DNA from: JBIKLM01 sp044375105
GTDB lineage: Bacteria; Planctomycetota; UBA1135; GCA-002686595
DNA length: 26,517 nucleotides
Direction: 5' to 3'
Assembly (NCBI GenBank): GCA_044375105.1
Contig: JBILNK010000043.1
Location: 1 to 26,517, forward strand
Made by a program: the position numbers and the translations under genes. Below are positions 16,482 to 23,549 of the stretch, in pieces (the first letter of the stretch is position 1; each line of letters starts with the position of its first letter). The notes below the pieces were generated by a model, which was not told where the DNA came from, did no database searches, and saw nothing but the letters and a program-made list of their open reading frames with translations.

Positions 16482-16502
16482 CGCCGGTCGCGGCCGCCGG
16501 CG
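16482..16502 (-). terminator. Hairpin after the patatin gene
   Basis: 6-bp arms CGCCGG (16482-16487) and CCGGCG (16497-16502) with a 9-nt loop, two bases after the patatin stop codon. Nothing else was recognised in the 223-bp gap apart from this and the hairpin at 16318-16348. Confidence 0.35.
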
Positions 16503-16504
16503 CG

Positions 16505-17704
16505 TCAGGCGCCGCCGCTCGGCACCAAGAGCGGCGCGCGCAGGTAGTGCTCGAGCTCGCGGCCCAGGGTCTCGGCGTCGCGCTCGCCCAGCTCCACCAG
16601 GCGGCTCAGGTAGTCCGGCTGGAACATCAGCAGGCTCAACAGGTCGTTGCTGCGCGTCTCGCGCGTGCCCCAGCCGCGGGTCAAGAAGCGCAGCCCGGGG
16701 GGCAAGCGCGCTTCGTAGTCGTTCGCCAGGCGCCCCAGGTCCCGCGAGGGCCGCACCACGGCCACGTTGACCGGGCGCAGGTTGGCCGGACGCGCCGGGC
16801 CGAGGCGCGCCAGGAGGTCGTTGATGCGCGCCAGGTTGAGCGCGTCCTGGTCCAGGCTGTCGAGGAACACCGCGTTCAGCAGGGCGCCGGCCACCTGGGC
16901 CGGGGGCGGATCGTCGCCGGGCGTCGGATCGAGGCAGCCGCGGCTCTGCACGAAGCGCGTCGAAACCGCCAGGATGCGCTCCGCGCCGAGGTGCACGGCT
17001 GGCGAGAGCGGCGCGGTCAGGGCGATGCCGCCATCCCCGAACCACGAGCCCATCAGCCGCACCGGCGGGAACAGCAGCGGCAGCGCCGCCGAGGCCAGCA
17101 CCTGCGACAGCATCAGCGGACCGGGCACCGAAAGACGCTGGCGCCGCTCCCAGTTCTCGATCAGCGTGCCCTGCACCCAGGTGACCGAGCAGCCCGTGTC
17201 GTAGTTGGTGCCGGTGACGGCCACCGCTTCGAGCTGCCCGCTGGCCAGGTTGCGCGCGATCCCCGTCAGGTGACCGCGCTCGTCGGCGCGGAGGGCTCGC
17301 GCCAGGGTTCCGATCAGGGGCGTCGTGTCGACCAAGCCCTGGCGCGAGCGCGAGCGCACGCGCCCGGCGGTCAACAGCCGCGCGCCCCAGCCGGCCACCA
17401 GCCGCGACAAGGACAAGCCCCCGGTCTCGATCACGTCCCCGACCCCGATCGAGAGCCACAGCTCGCACAGCCGCCGCGTGCGCTCGCGCCAGTCGCCTTC
17501 GGCCTGGGCCAAGAAGGCCGCGTTGATCGCCCCCGCCGACACCCCGGTCAGGATCGGAAAGGCCAGATCCGGCATGCGCCGGCACAAACCCGCCAGCAAG
17601 CCCGCCTGATAGGCCGCCCGCGCCCCGCCCCCGGTCATCACCAACGCCAGCTTCGGGCGCCGCGGTGCTCCCTCGGGAGCTTGCTCCAAGGCGGTGGCCT
17701 GCAT
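16505..17704 (-). CDS. Patatin-like phospholipase
   Basis: 399 residues from the ATG at 17704. A GTG at 17830 would add 42 low-complexity residues and is less likely. The patatin Ser-Asp dyad is complete: oxyanion loop GGGARAAYQAG (25-35), nucleophile Ser56 in GVSAG (54-58), and Asp224 in GDGG (223-226). The family are cytosolic or membrane-associated acyl hydrolases that cut phospholipids or lysophospholipids; some are secreted effectors. No signal peptide is present. The segment after the DGG motif (~245-399) carries 'RILAVSTRF' and a helical tail with a 'LLSLLMFQPDYLSRLVELG' stretch, as in patatins of the bacterial DUF3336-free type. A stand-alone gene, convergent with the metallopeptidase. 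Confidence 0.92.
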   Translation of the reverse strand: MQATALEQAPEGAPRRPKLALVMTGGGARAAYQAGLLAGLCRRMPDLAFPILTGVSAGAINAAFLAQAEGDWRERTRRLCELWLSIGVGDVIETGGLSLSRLVAGWGARLLTAGRVRSRSRQGLVDTTPLIGTLARALRADERGHLTGIARNLASGQLEAVAVTGTNYDTGCSVTWVQGTLIENWERRQRLSVPGPLMLSQVLASAALPLLFPPVRLMGSWFGDGGIALTAPLSPAVHLGAERILAVSTRFVQSRGCLDPTPGDDPPPAQVAGALLNAVFLDSLDQDALNLARINDLLARLGPARPANLRPVNVAVVRPSRDLGRLANDYEARLPPGLRFLTRGWGTRETRSNDLLSLLMFQPDYLSRLVELGERDAETLGRELEHYLRAPLLVPSGGA

Positions 17705-18124
17705 CGACCCCAACTTAGCCAAGCCCCGCCCGCCACCGGTCGCCGAACCACCCCCCGGGAATTCCTTTCCGGTACGGGCCTGCCGACCACAACGCCCTTG
17801 CCCGGCCTGCACCGCGCGATCGCTCGACACCGACCCCGGACCTCGCCCGGTGTCAGGGCAGTTGCCGCCTGGTTCGGGGAGCCGGGGGGCCGATGGGGTG
17901 TCTCGGCTGGCGGTCGTTCCCGACCGTGCTTCGGCCCGCCGCGCCTGTCGGCCTGGCGACCGTGAACCGCTGCGCCGCTCGCTTGGGCGCCGGCCGGAGC
18001 TTGCGGAGGCTTCCAGGCGTCCCGGGGAGCGAGCAGGCGGGGCCTCAGCTCGAGCGAGCCAGCGGCGGGGCCCCGCTGCGAAACCCGGGCTGGAGCGGGC
18101 CCGTGGAGCCTGGCCTGCTCGGGT
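17705..18124. other. Intergenic region with a small hairpin
   Basis: 420 bp upstream of the patatin gene and downstream of the hypothetical gene at 18125. A 7-bp hairpin with one G-U pair and a GGCC loop (18062-18079), about 45 bp after the stop of that gene, may terminate it. A GGGG run 4-8 bases before the ATG at 17704 may be its ribosome binding site. No other gene or RNA was recognised. Confidence 0.4.
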
Positions 18125-19003
18125 TCACTGCAGGATGGCCTGCTGCAGGTCGTGCCGAGCGGCCTTGATGGCTTCTTGGTGTTGCTCGCAGCCCGGGACG
18201 TCGCCGGATGTCAGGCGGCAGGACGCGAACCACTCGCTGCCCCCATAAAACATTAGGCCGAGCAGCTTCCCAGTGGGGGCCGAGGGTCCGCCATTCGAAG
18301 GCGCGCTGCTGCTGGTCGCCGGCTCCCCCACGCGCCGGCGCTCGAAGTCGCCGCTGGCGAGCTTGGATTCGGCGGCATACAATTGAGCCCATAGGAAATC
18401 CCGTTGGAGTCTAGCCAACTGAGAACTATGGACTCGTGCCCGCTCGAGCGCCAACTCCAGGCTGACCGCTGGTTCTGCTTGGCGCTCTAGCAGGAGCCTC
18501 ACCGCCCGCTCGAGGTTCCCGTGCTCGCCTCCGCTCAACGCGAAACCGGCCAGGGTCTCGTCGGTGTGCTCTATCGACCGTCGCAAGGGCGAGAGCATCG
18601 CCTGGATGGCTTCGTCGGCGACGAGCTCCCAGCCTTGGCCCGCAGCCTTTTCCGTCAGCGATTCGGCATTGGTTGTAGAGGGGGACCGCCCAAGGCCCAC
18701 CGGGAGATCGGATTCCGCTGTCTGCTTGGTTCCTGTCGAGGAGCTCGGCTTGCCAAGCGAGAGATCCGAGAACTTGCCCCGGTCGCGCTCGAGATCGGCA
18801 GCCGTTCCGGATGCTCCAATCGGGTCCTCACCACTACCAAGGCCCGTGAAGACTGCGAGGAGTACCCCCACCAGGCCTACCAGCGCCAGGAATCCGAAGG
18901 TTGACGCGCCGACGCGCGTGTGGACCGGGCCATGGGGCCTGTCAGTCCGCGAATCAGTTCGGACGAAGAAGTCACGCAGTCCTTGGAATCTTGAGCAGAT
19001 CAT
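18125..19003 (-). CDS. Membrane-anchored hypothetical protein
   Basis: 292 residues from the ATG at 19003, which overlaps the stop of the upstream gene as ATGA. A GTG three codons earlier is possible. The basic N-terminus (~1-30, many Arg) points inward. One membrane helix follows (~35-54, FGFLALVGLVGVLLAVFTGL), then a Ser/Thr/Gly-rich linker (~55-115), a helical Leu/Glu/Arg-rich region (~120-210), another low-complexity Ser/Pro stretch and a C-terminal part with two Cys (FASCRL, VPGCEQ). The C-terminal bulk should lie outside the cytoplasm. I do not recognise a family. The DNA is visibly less GC-rich than its neighbours, with more A/T in third positions. Coupled to the secreted Cys-rich gene, it may anchor or assemble with that protein; this is inferred from position and topology only. 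Confidence 0.6.
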   Translation of the reverse strand: MICSRFQGLRDFFVRTDSRTDRPHGPVHTRVGASTFGFLALVGLVGVLLAVFTGLGSGEDPIGASGTAADLERDRGKFSDLSLGKPSSSTGTKQTAESDLPVGLGRSPSTTNAESLTEKAAGQGWELVADEAIQAMLSPLRRSIEHTDETLAGFALSGGEHGNLERAVRLLLERQAEPAVSLELALERARVHSSQLARLQRDFLWAQLYAAESKLASGDFERRRVGEPATSSSAPSNGGPSAPTGKLLGLMFYGGSEWFASCRLTSGDVPGCEQHQEAIKAARHDLQQAILQ

Positions 19004-19503
19004 TGGGCGCACCCTGAGCAGCTGACGTCCATAGAGAACTTGGAACCGCTCAGCCCCCCCAAAAGGATCTCGAAGTGCAGAGACGTGTCACACGCAATTC
19101 GCGGGCGTACCCACACGAGGGGGCCCTCAGCGACCTGAGTGCCCACCTGCGAGCAAATTCGCGGGCCCTTGCTGATGGGGGGACCGGGGATGTAGAGGGT
19201 CTCGCACTGATAAATGGGAACTTGGCCGTTCACGCCTGTCACCGTCAGGGGCCAGAGCTCGTCCGTAAGCGAGCAGTACTGGCTCGGGCGGCAGTTTTCA
19301 CCCACACAGGCACCATTCGTTGGCATCAAGAATCCAGAAAGAGTTGGGTAGCCAGGCTTGGGCTCCCACTTCTCATTCGTGATGGATCCTTCGCATCCGT
19401 CGCACCCGGCCAAGGTTGCGGGAACCGCCGGGCTTGCGGCGCCAAGGATCAGGCTGCTCAAGGTGACCACGAGGTAGCAGCGAGGCTGAAGGGCAAGCTT
19501 CAT
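19000..19503 (-). CDS. Small secreted cysteine-rich hypothetical protein
   Basis: 167 residues from the ATG at 19503. This start gives a good signal peptide (MKLALQPRCYLVVTLSSLIL, cleavage near AAS or VPA). A start at 19623 would bury it behind 40 residues with no feature. The mature part holds about ten Cys: two in GCDGCEG, three in ACVGENCRPSQYC, then YQCETL, RICSQ, IACDT, and a closing SCSGC. That is dense enough for several disulfides in an exported domain of ~135 residues. No known family is recognised. The TGA overlaps the ATG of the membrane-anchored gene by 4 bp, so the two are very likely co-translated. Base use is lower in GC than in neighbouring genes, which suggests transfer. A promoter and operator-like repeat are seen upstream. 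Confidence 0.65.
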   Translation of the reverse strand: MKLALQPRCYLVVTLSSLILGAASPAVPATLAGCDGCEGSITNEKWEPKPGYPTLSGFLMPTNGACVGENCRPSQYCSLTDELWPLTVTGVNGQVPIYQCETLYIPGPPISKGPRICSQVGTQVAEGPLVWVRPRIACDTSLHFEILLGGLSGSKFSMDVSCSGCAQ

Positions 19504-19551
19504 GGCGAGTGGATTTTCGGGGCAAGCGGGTTTCGTGAGACGGGGCAAATC

Positions 19552-19596
19552 CAGGCTCACAATGTGAGTCGAGCCTGAAGCTGACGAAGCAGTCAA
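19552..19596 (-). promoter_or_regulatory. Candidate promoter with overlapping inverted repeat for the two-gene unit
   Basis: On the minus strand TTGACT (19591-19596, five of six matches to the -35 consensus) is followed after 18 bp by TCGACT (19567-19572, a weak -10). Over and after the -10 lie two nested inverted repeats: CAGGCTC (19552-19558) with GAGCCTG (19571-19577), and inside it CTCAC (19556-19560) with GTGAG (19564-19568). Such placement suits a repressor operator. Transcription would start near 19560, ~55 nt before the ATG at 19503. Confidence 0.35.
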
Positions 19597-19705
19597 GGGA
19601 ATTGTTGCATGGCCCATCTTCATCGCTGTCGTTCCCTGGCTTGGCTCGAAGCGGGCAGCCTAAGGCCCCCCAGTCCGCAGTCAGGGACCGGCCCGCAACC
19701 AGGAG

Positions 19706-19736
19706 GAGGAGCTAAGTGCTTAGTCCTTAGCTCTTT
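19706..19736. repeat. AT-containing hairpin upstream of the two-gene unit
   Basis: 11-bp stem with two G-T pairs built on GCTAAG (19711-19716) and CTTAGC (19726-19731), extended outward by GGAGGA (19705-19710) against TCTTT. The 9-nt loop TGCTTAGTC itself repeats CTTAG. It lies at the start of an unusually AT-rich stretch that runs to about 19780. Confidence 0.4.
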
Positions 19737-20140
19737 GCATTGGTAGCCGTCGGTGTCTCATAATCTAAAAATCCGCCGCCAAGTCGACTGTTCCCGGCTC
19801 GGCCCGAGTCCCCGGGCTTCGGGCGGAGACGCGCGAAGATCATCCTGGCGAGCGAAGCCCCGGGGCCGACGGGGGGCTGCCTGGGAGCCAGCGGGGCCAG
19901 GCAAGCGCGTGCCCCGCATGGGCAATCGGTACTGCTTTCGGACCCAAGGCGTAGGACTCTCCGGCCCGCGTGCTGGATCGACACGGAAACTACGAACGGG
20001 CGCTTCGTATCGCCGTTTGGCTATCCAGCTCCGATTCCCGGGTTCGCAGGCTCGAGACGCCTCCGCCTACGGTTCTCGCGCCGCAGGAACGCTCCGGGAA
20101 ATCGACGCGCTGATGGGCATCGCCCTGGCGCTCCTCCAGC
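19737..20140. other. Intergenic region between histidine kinase end and hypothetical unit
   Basis: About 400 bp without a convincing gene. The left end (19741-19780) contains CTCATAATCTAAAAATCC, an AT-rich string that resembles a tRNA anticodon loop, but no stem or T-arm can be folded around it. The rest is ordinary GC-rich sequence. Confidence 0.4.
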
Positions 20141-20160
20141 CATTTCGAATTCGCGAAATG
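20141..20160 (-). terminator. Hairpin after the histidine kinase gene
   Basis: 7-bp perfect arms CATTTCG (20141-20147) and CGAAATG (20154-20160) around a 6-nt loop, 18 bp after the kinase stop. Its A/T content stands out from the flanks. There is no U-run. Confidence 0.45.
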
Positions 20161-20178
20161 TCTTGGGCGGGCCGCCGG

Positions 20179-21945
20179 TCAGAGCTCGGGGGGCAGGGGC
20201 AGGCCGAGGGCGATGAAGGCGCCGCCGCTGGGGAGGTTGTCGGCTTCCAGGAGGCCGCCGTGGGCTTCGGCGACGCGCAGGGCGACCTGCAGGCCGAGGC
20301 CGGTCGAGTCGTCTCGGGAGAGGCGGCTGGCCAGGGAGCTCAGGTCGACGCGGCCGTTTTCGAGGGGGAAGCCCGGCCCGTCGTCGCTGACTTCGAAGCG
20401 CAGCAGGGCGCCAGTGCGGCGCACCTGCAGCTGCACGCGGCTTTGGGCGTGCTGCATCGCATTGGACAGCAGGTTCTCCAGGGCGCGCATCAAGCGCCGC
20501 CCGTCGGCTTCGAGGATCGGCAGGCAGGCTTCGATGGCGAGCTCGATCTCGAGATTGCCCTCCTTGGCCATCGGCCGCAGGCTGGTGACCGCCGAGCGCG
20601 CCAGCTCGCCCGGAGGCACCGGCTCGCGCACCAGGCGCGGGTCGGCGTCCAGGCGCGCGATCTCCAGCAGGTCCTCCGCCAGGGTCACCACGCGGGAGCC
20701 GTCCAATCTTGCGGCTTCGATCGAGGCGCGCAGCTCGTGGGCACCGCCTTCCCGGCGCTGCAGCTGGCGCTCGGCGCGCTCCAAACTGGCGCGCAGGGCG
20801 GTCAGCGGCGTGCGTAGGTCGTGGCTGACCTGCGCGATCCATTCGCGGCGCTGGCGGTCGCGGGATTCCATCGCTGTCAACAGCTCGAGGTTGTGCTCGC
20901 GCATCTGGTTCATGGCCCGCGCCAGCCCGCTGATCTCGTCGTGGCCACGTTCGGTGAAGGGCGTTTCGAGTTGCGTCGCCCGCCCCTGCATGCGCTCTGC
21001 CTCCTTCGCCAGCTGCTGGATGCGCCCGGTGACGAAGCGCGAGGTCAGCACCCCGAGCAGCAGGGCGCCGACCACCGAGACGGCCACGAACACCGAGCGT
21101 TCGAGCCAGCGCTGGTGCGCGAGCAGGCGTTCGACCTCGTGCCTTTCGGTGGCGAGCTGGTTCGGATCGCGCAGGGCGAATTGGCACAGGTTTGGTCGAT
21201 GCAGCAGCTCTTCCACCGGCACGCCATGGGTGCGCGCGTGGACCTCCGGATCGATCAGCACCTCGGCCAGGAAGAAATGCCCCACTCGCGGAGCTGCAAC
21301 CGAAATCAGGACCGTCGGCCAGAGCAGGTGGGGGTTGCTGCGCGGGTAGATGCGCTGGATCTTGTCGAAGGAGAAGTTCCAGGTCGGCCCGATCTCCTTT
21401 TCGAGGATCGGACTGCCGGCGATCACGCGCTGATCCTGGGAGATGGCCAGGAAGCCGCAGCCCTTGGCGGCGTAGACCCGGGCCAGCTCCTGCACCGCCT
21501 TGGAGTCGAAGTGGATGTTGCCGTCGGCATCCGGGCGCGCGCTGCTCAGCAGCGGCTTGGCGATCCGCTCGGCGACCAGGATGTGGTTGCTTTCATCCAC
21601 GCGGGATTCCAGGTGGGCAGCGATGGCGACCTGGAGCCAGGGACTGGCCAGCAGGCAGGCAAGCAGCAAGAGCCCGAACAGGAAAGAAAGCCTTGTGTCA
21701 AGGCGTTTCCACCAGCGCAGGCGGAAGGTGCGAGGAGGGGCTTCCCCAGCGATCCTCTTGGTGACTTCTCCCAGCTTCCGACCGGGCGGAAGATCCGGCC
21801 CCTCGCGGAGGGGCTCGACTCGTATGGGCGGATGGGCGCCGCCCTTCCGGCGGTCCTGAGGATGAGGCGCCGCGGTCCCCGCTGCGGCGGAGCGGATTTG
21901 CTCTTCCTCGACGCCGGTGTCGAGAGCCCTCGCGTCGTCGGTCAT
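20179..21945 (-). CDS. Sensor histidine kinase with periplasmic sensor domain
   Basis: 588 residues from the ATG at 21945; a TTG at 22047 is possible but adds only a polar tail. The cytoplasmic N-terminal ~85 residues are polar and disordered-looking. TM1 (~86-108) and TM2 (~284-304) flank a ~175-residue periplasmic region with no motif I can name. HAMP follows (~300-355), then HisKA with phospho-acceptor His375 in SHDLRTPLTAL (374-384), then HATPase_c with N-box NLLSNAMQHA (491-500), G1 DDGPGF (521-526) and G2 STGLGL (547-552). All catalytic boxes are intact. Its partner should be the OmpR-type regulator encoded 525 bp upstream on the same strand. The signal sensed is unknown. Confidence 0.95.
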   Translation of the reverse strand: MTDDARALDTGVEEEQIRSAAAGTAAPHPQDRRKGGAHPPIRVEPLREGPDLPPGRKLGEVTKRIAGEAPPRTFRLRWWKRLDTRLSFLFGLLLLACLLASPWLQVAIAAHLESRVDESNHILVAERIAKPLLSSARPDADGNIHFDSKAVQELARVYAAKGCGFLAISQDQRVIAGSPILEKEIGPTWNFSFDKIQRIYPRSNPHLLWPTVLISVAAPRVGHFFLAEVLIDPEVHARTHGVPVEELLHRPNLCQFALRDPNQLATERHEVERLLAHQRWLERSVFVAVSVVGALLLGVLTSRFVTGRIQQLAKEAERMQGRATQLETPFTERGHDEISGLARAMNQMREHNLELLTAMESRDRQRREWIAQVSHDLRTPLTALRASLERAERQLQRREGGAHELRASIEAARLDGSRVVTLAEDLLEIARLDADPRLVREPVPPGELARSAVTSLRPMAKEGNLEIELAIEACLPILEADGRRLMRALENLLSNAMQHAQSRVQLQVRRTGALLRFEVSDDGPGFPLENGRVDLSSLASRLSRDDSTGLGLQVALRVAEAHGGLLEADNLPSGGAFIALGLPLPPEL

Positions 21946-22470
21946 GGGGGGAGCGGCCGTCGGAGGCGTTTCGGTCGGGATCAGCGTTGGCGGAGGCTCG
22001 ACCGCAAGACGACTTGCCCGCGGGAGATGGGTCCGGCTGCTGCCCAAGGGAAAAGGCCTGGTCGACGGCGGTCGAGCGACCGCCGAGGGCCCATCTGCAG
22101 CCGATGCCTCTAGGCGTGCCGTGGGTTCCGGTTACCACTTCCACAGCTTCCGGCGCCATGCCCAGCAGGCTGGATTCGACACCGATGGGGATCCCGCACT
22201 CTTGCTGCCATCCCGGACGCTCGCTTTGCAGCGGGGCCGACCCCGGGCGGCCGAATCGCTAGGATCGCGGGCGAAAGGAGGGCGATTCTGCGGCGTTTCG
22301 GCGCATCCTGCGGCGCTTTGCCGCGGTAGCGGCTGGGGCCGGGACAGGCCTACCACGGGGTCAGCGCGGGCCGCTTGCCGCACTTCGTCACGGCAGGGGA
22401 TCTAGGCTGGGCGCGCTCGCTCGATGCGGGGACCGCCGAGCCCTTTTCCGCCGCTGCCGCCGCGCCGGCC
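21946..22470. other. Long intergenic gap between response regulator and histidine kinase
   Basis: 525 bp with no gene recognised. Its open frames are compositional. Part of it (22047-21946) could be coding if the kinase starts at the TTG at 22047. It contains the dyad at 22066-22085 described separately, and probably a kinase promoter. Confidence 0.5.
22066..22085. promoter_or_regulatory. 20-bp dyad upstream of the histidine kinase gene
   Basis: Perfect 9-bp arms CGGCGGTCG (22066-22074) and CGACCGCCG (22077-22085) separated by AG, about 120 bp upstream of the kinase ATG. It could be an operator for a dimeric regulator or a stable hairpin. Confidence 0.4.
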
Positions 22471-23247
22471 TCAGAAGCTTTGGGTCGGCGCGCTGCTCAG
22501 CCGTGTCGGGCCGGGCTTGAGCCCAAGCTCCTCGCCAGGCGCCGTTTCGCGCATGCGGTAACCGACGCCCCAGACGGTTTCGATGTAGACCGGGTCCGCG
22601 GGATCCGCTTCGATCTGGGCGCGCAGGCGGCGCACGTGGCTATCGACGGTGCGGGCGTCGCCGTCGTAGCCGGGCCCCCAGACCCGCGCCAGGAGCTGGT
22701 CCCGGGTCCAGGCCCTGCCGGGGTGCTGCAGCAGGAACTCGAGCAGGTCGAACTCCCGCGGCTTGAGCTGCACGCGCAGCTCGCCCCGGCCGACGCGCCG
22801 GCTCTCTCGATCGAGCCAGAGCTCGCCGACGCCCAGGCGCGCCGGGCTGGCCGCGCCGCCGCTGCGCCGCAGGGCCGAGCGGACGCGCGCCAGGAGTTCC
22901 GGCAGATTGAAGGGTTTGACGATGTAGTCGTCGGCGCCGACATCCAGGCCGCGCACGCGCTGCTCGGGCTGGTCGCGGGCGCTGAGGATCAGGATCGGCA
23001 CGCCGCTGCCGGTGCGGCGCAGCTCGCGGCACAGATCCAGGCCGTCGCCGTCGGGGAGCCCCAGGTCCAGGAGCACCAGATCGCGGCGGGTGTCCAGAGC
23101 GGCCCGGGCCGCGGCGAAGCTCGCCGTGACCTCCACGGCGTAGCCGGCCGCTTCGAGGGCGTCGACCAGTTCGCGCCGGATGCGCAGGTCGTCTTCGACC
23201 AGCAGCAGTCGCGGGGCGGCCAGGGTGGGTGAGGAGGATTGGGTCAT
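22471..23247 (-). CDS. OmpR/PhoB-family response regulator
   Basis: 258 residues from the ATG at 23247; an ATG six codons earlier (23265) is also possible. Receiver domain (~12-130): acidic pair in LLLVEDD (14-20), phospho-acceptor Asp61 in LVLLDLGLPDGDG, Ser89 switch position in LILSA, and Lys111 in IVKPF. The C-terminal winged helix (~140-235) has the usual LKPREFDLLEFLLQHPG, RTVDSHVRRLRAQIE recognition helix and YIETVWGVGYRM wing. It acts as a transcription factor, phosphorylated by the kinase encoded downstream at 20179-21945. Unlike most such pairs the genes do not overlap. A ~25-residue tail of unknown role follows the wing. Confidence 0.95.
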   Translation of the reverse strand: MTQSSSPTLAAPRLLLVEDDLRIRRELVDALEAAGYAVEVTASFAAARAALDTRRDLVLLDLGLPDGDGLDLCRELRRTGSGVPILILSARDQPEQRVRGLDVGADDYIVKPFNLPELLARVRSALRRSGGAASPARLGVGELWLDRESRRVGRGELRVQLKPREFDLLEFLLQHPGRAWTRDQLLARVWGPGYDGDARTVDSHVRRLRAQIEADPADPVYIETVWGVGYRMRETAPGEELGLKPGPTRLSSAPTQSF

Positions 23248-23549
23248 CGGCAGGTTCCGCCCCATTGGACGGCCGGCGAGGCCTGGGGGTCCCCGATTTG
23301 CGCCAAAAGCTGCCTCGGCCACACTTCCGCCAAGGTCCGGAGCCTCCAGCGTGTCGGGCGAGCGGGCCACACGGCTAGCCCCAGGATTCTCCCTGACCTC
23401 GGCGGCCGGGAGCCCCTGCCTGTCCGCTCGCCCACCCAACGCCGGGACCGTCCAGGTCGGGGGCACGCGGGAGGGCTGGGCGCTCCGGGGCCGCCAGGCC
23501 GCTAGGGGGCCCCTCCTTGCCCGCGGGGGGCCAGGGGGCCTGCGCGGCC
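23248..23549. other. Region upstream of the response regulator
   Basis: 302 bp without a gene. A short inverted repeat TTTG-CGC-CAAA (23297-23307) sits 50-60 bp before the regulator start and is the only AT-containing palindrome here; it may be an operator. No clear promoter boxes are seen. Confidence 0.3.

Noticed and set aside
19701..19730. AGGAGGAGGAG followed by GTG on the plus strand, as a small gene start
   Set aside because: The frame meets a stop after four codons, so it is not a gene; the purine run is part of the hairpin stem.
19737..19800. Possible tRNA around CTCATAATCT
   Set aside because: The seven bases CTCATAA look like a CAU anticodon loop, but flanking bases do not pair into an anticodon stem, and no T-arm or acceptor stem is found.
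19727..19984. 85-codon minus-strand frame upstream of the hypothetical unit
   Set aside because: No signal peptide, domain or ribosome binding site; composition changes along its length with the local GC.
21698..22159. Minus-strand frame of about 150 codons across the histidine kinase start
   Set aside because: Ser/Arg/Gly-rich, out of frame with the kinase, and without any domain.
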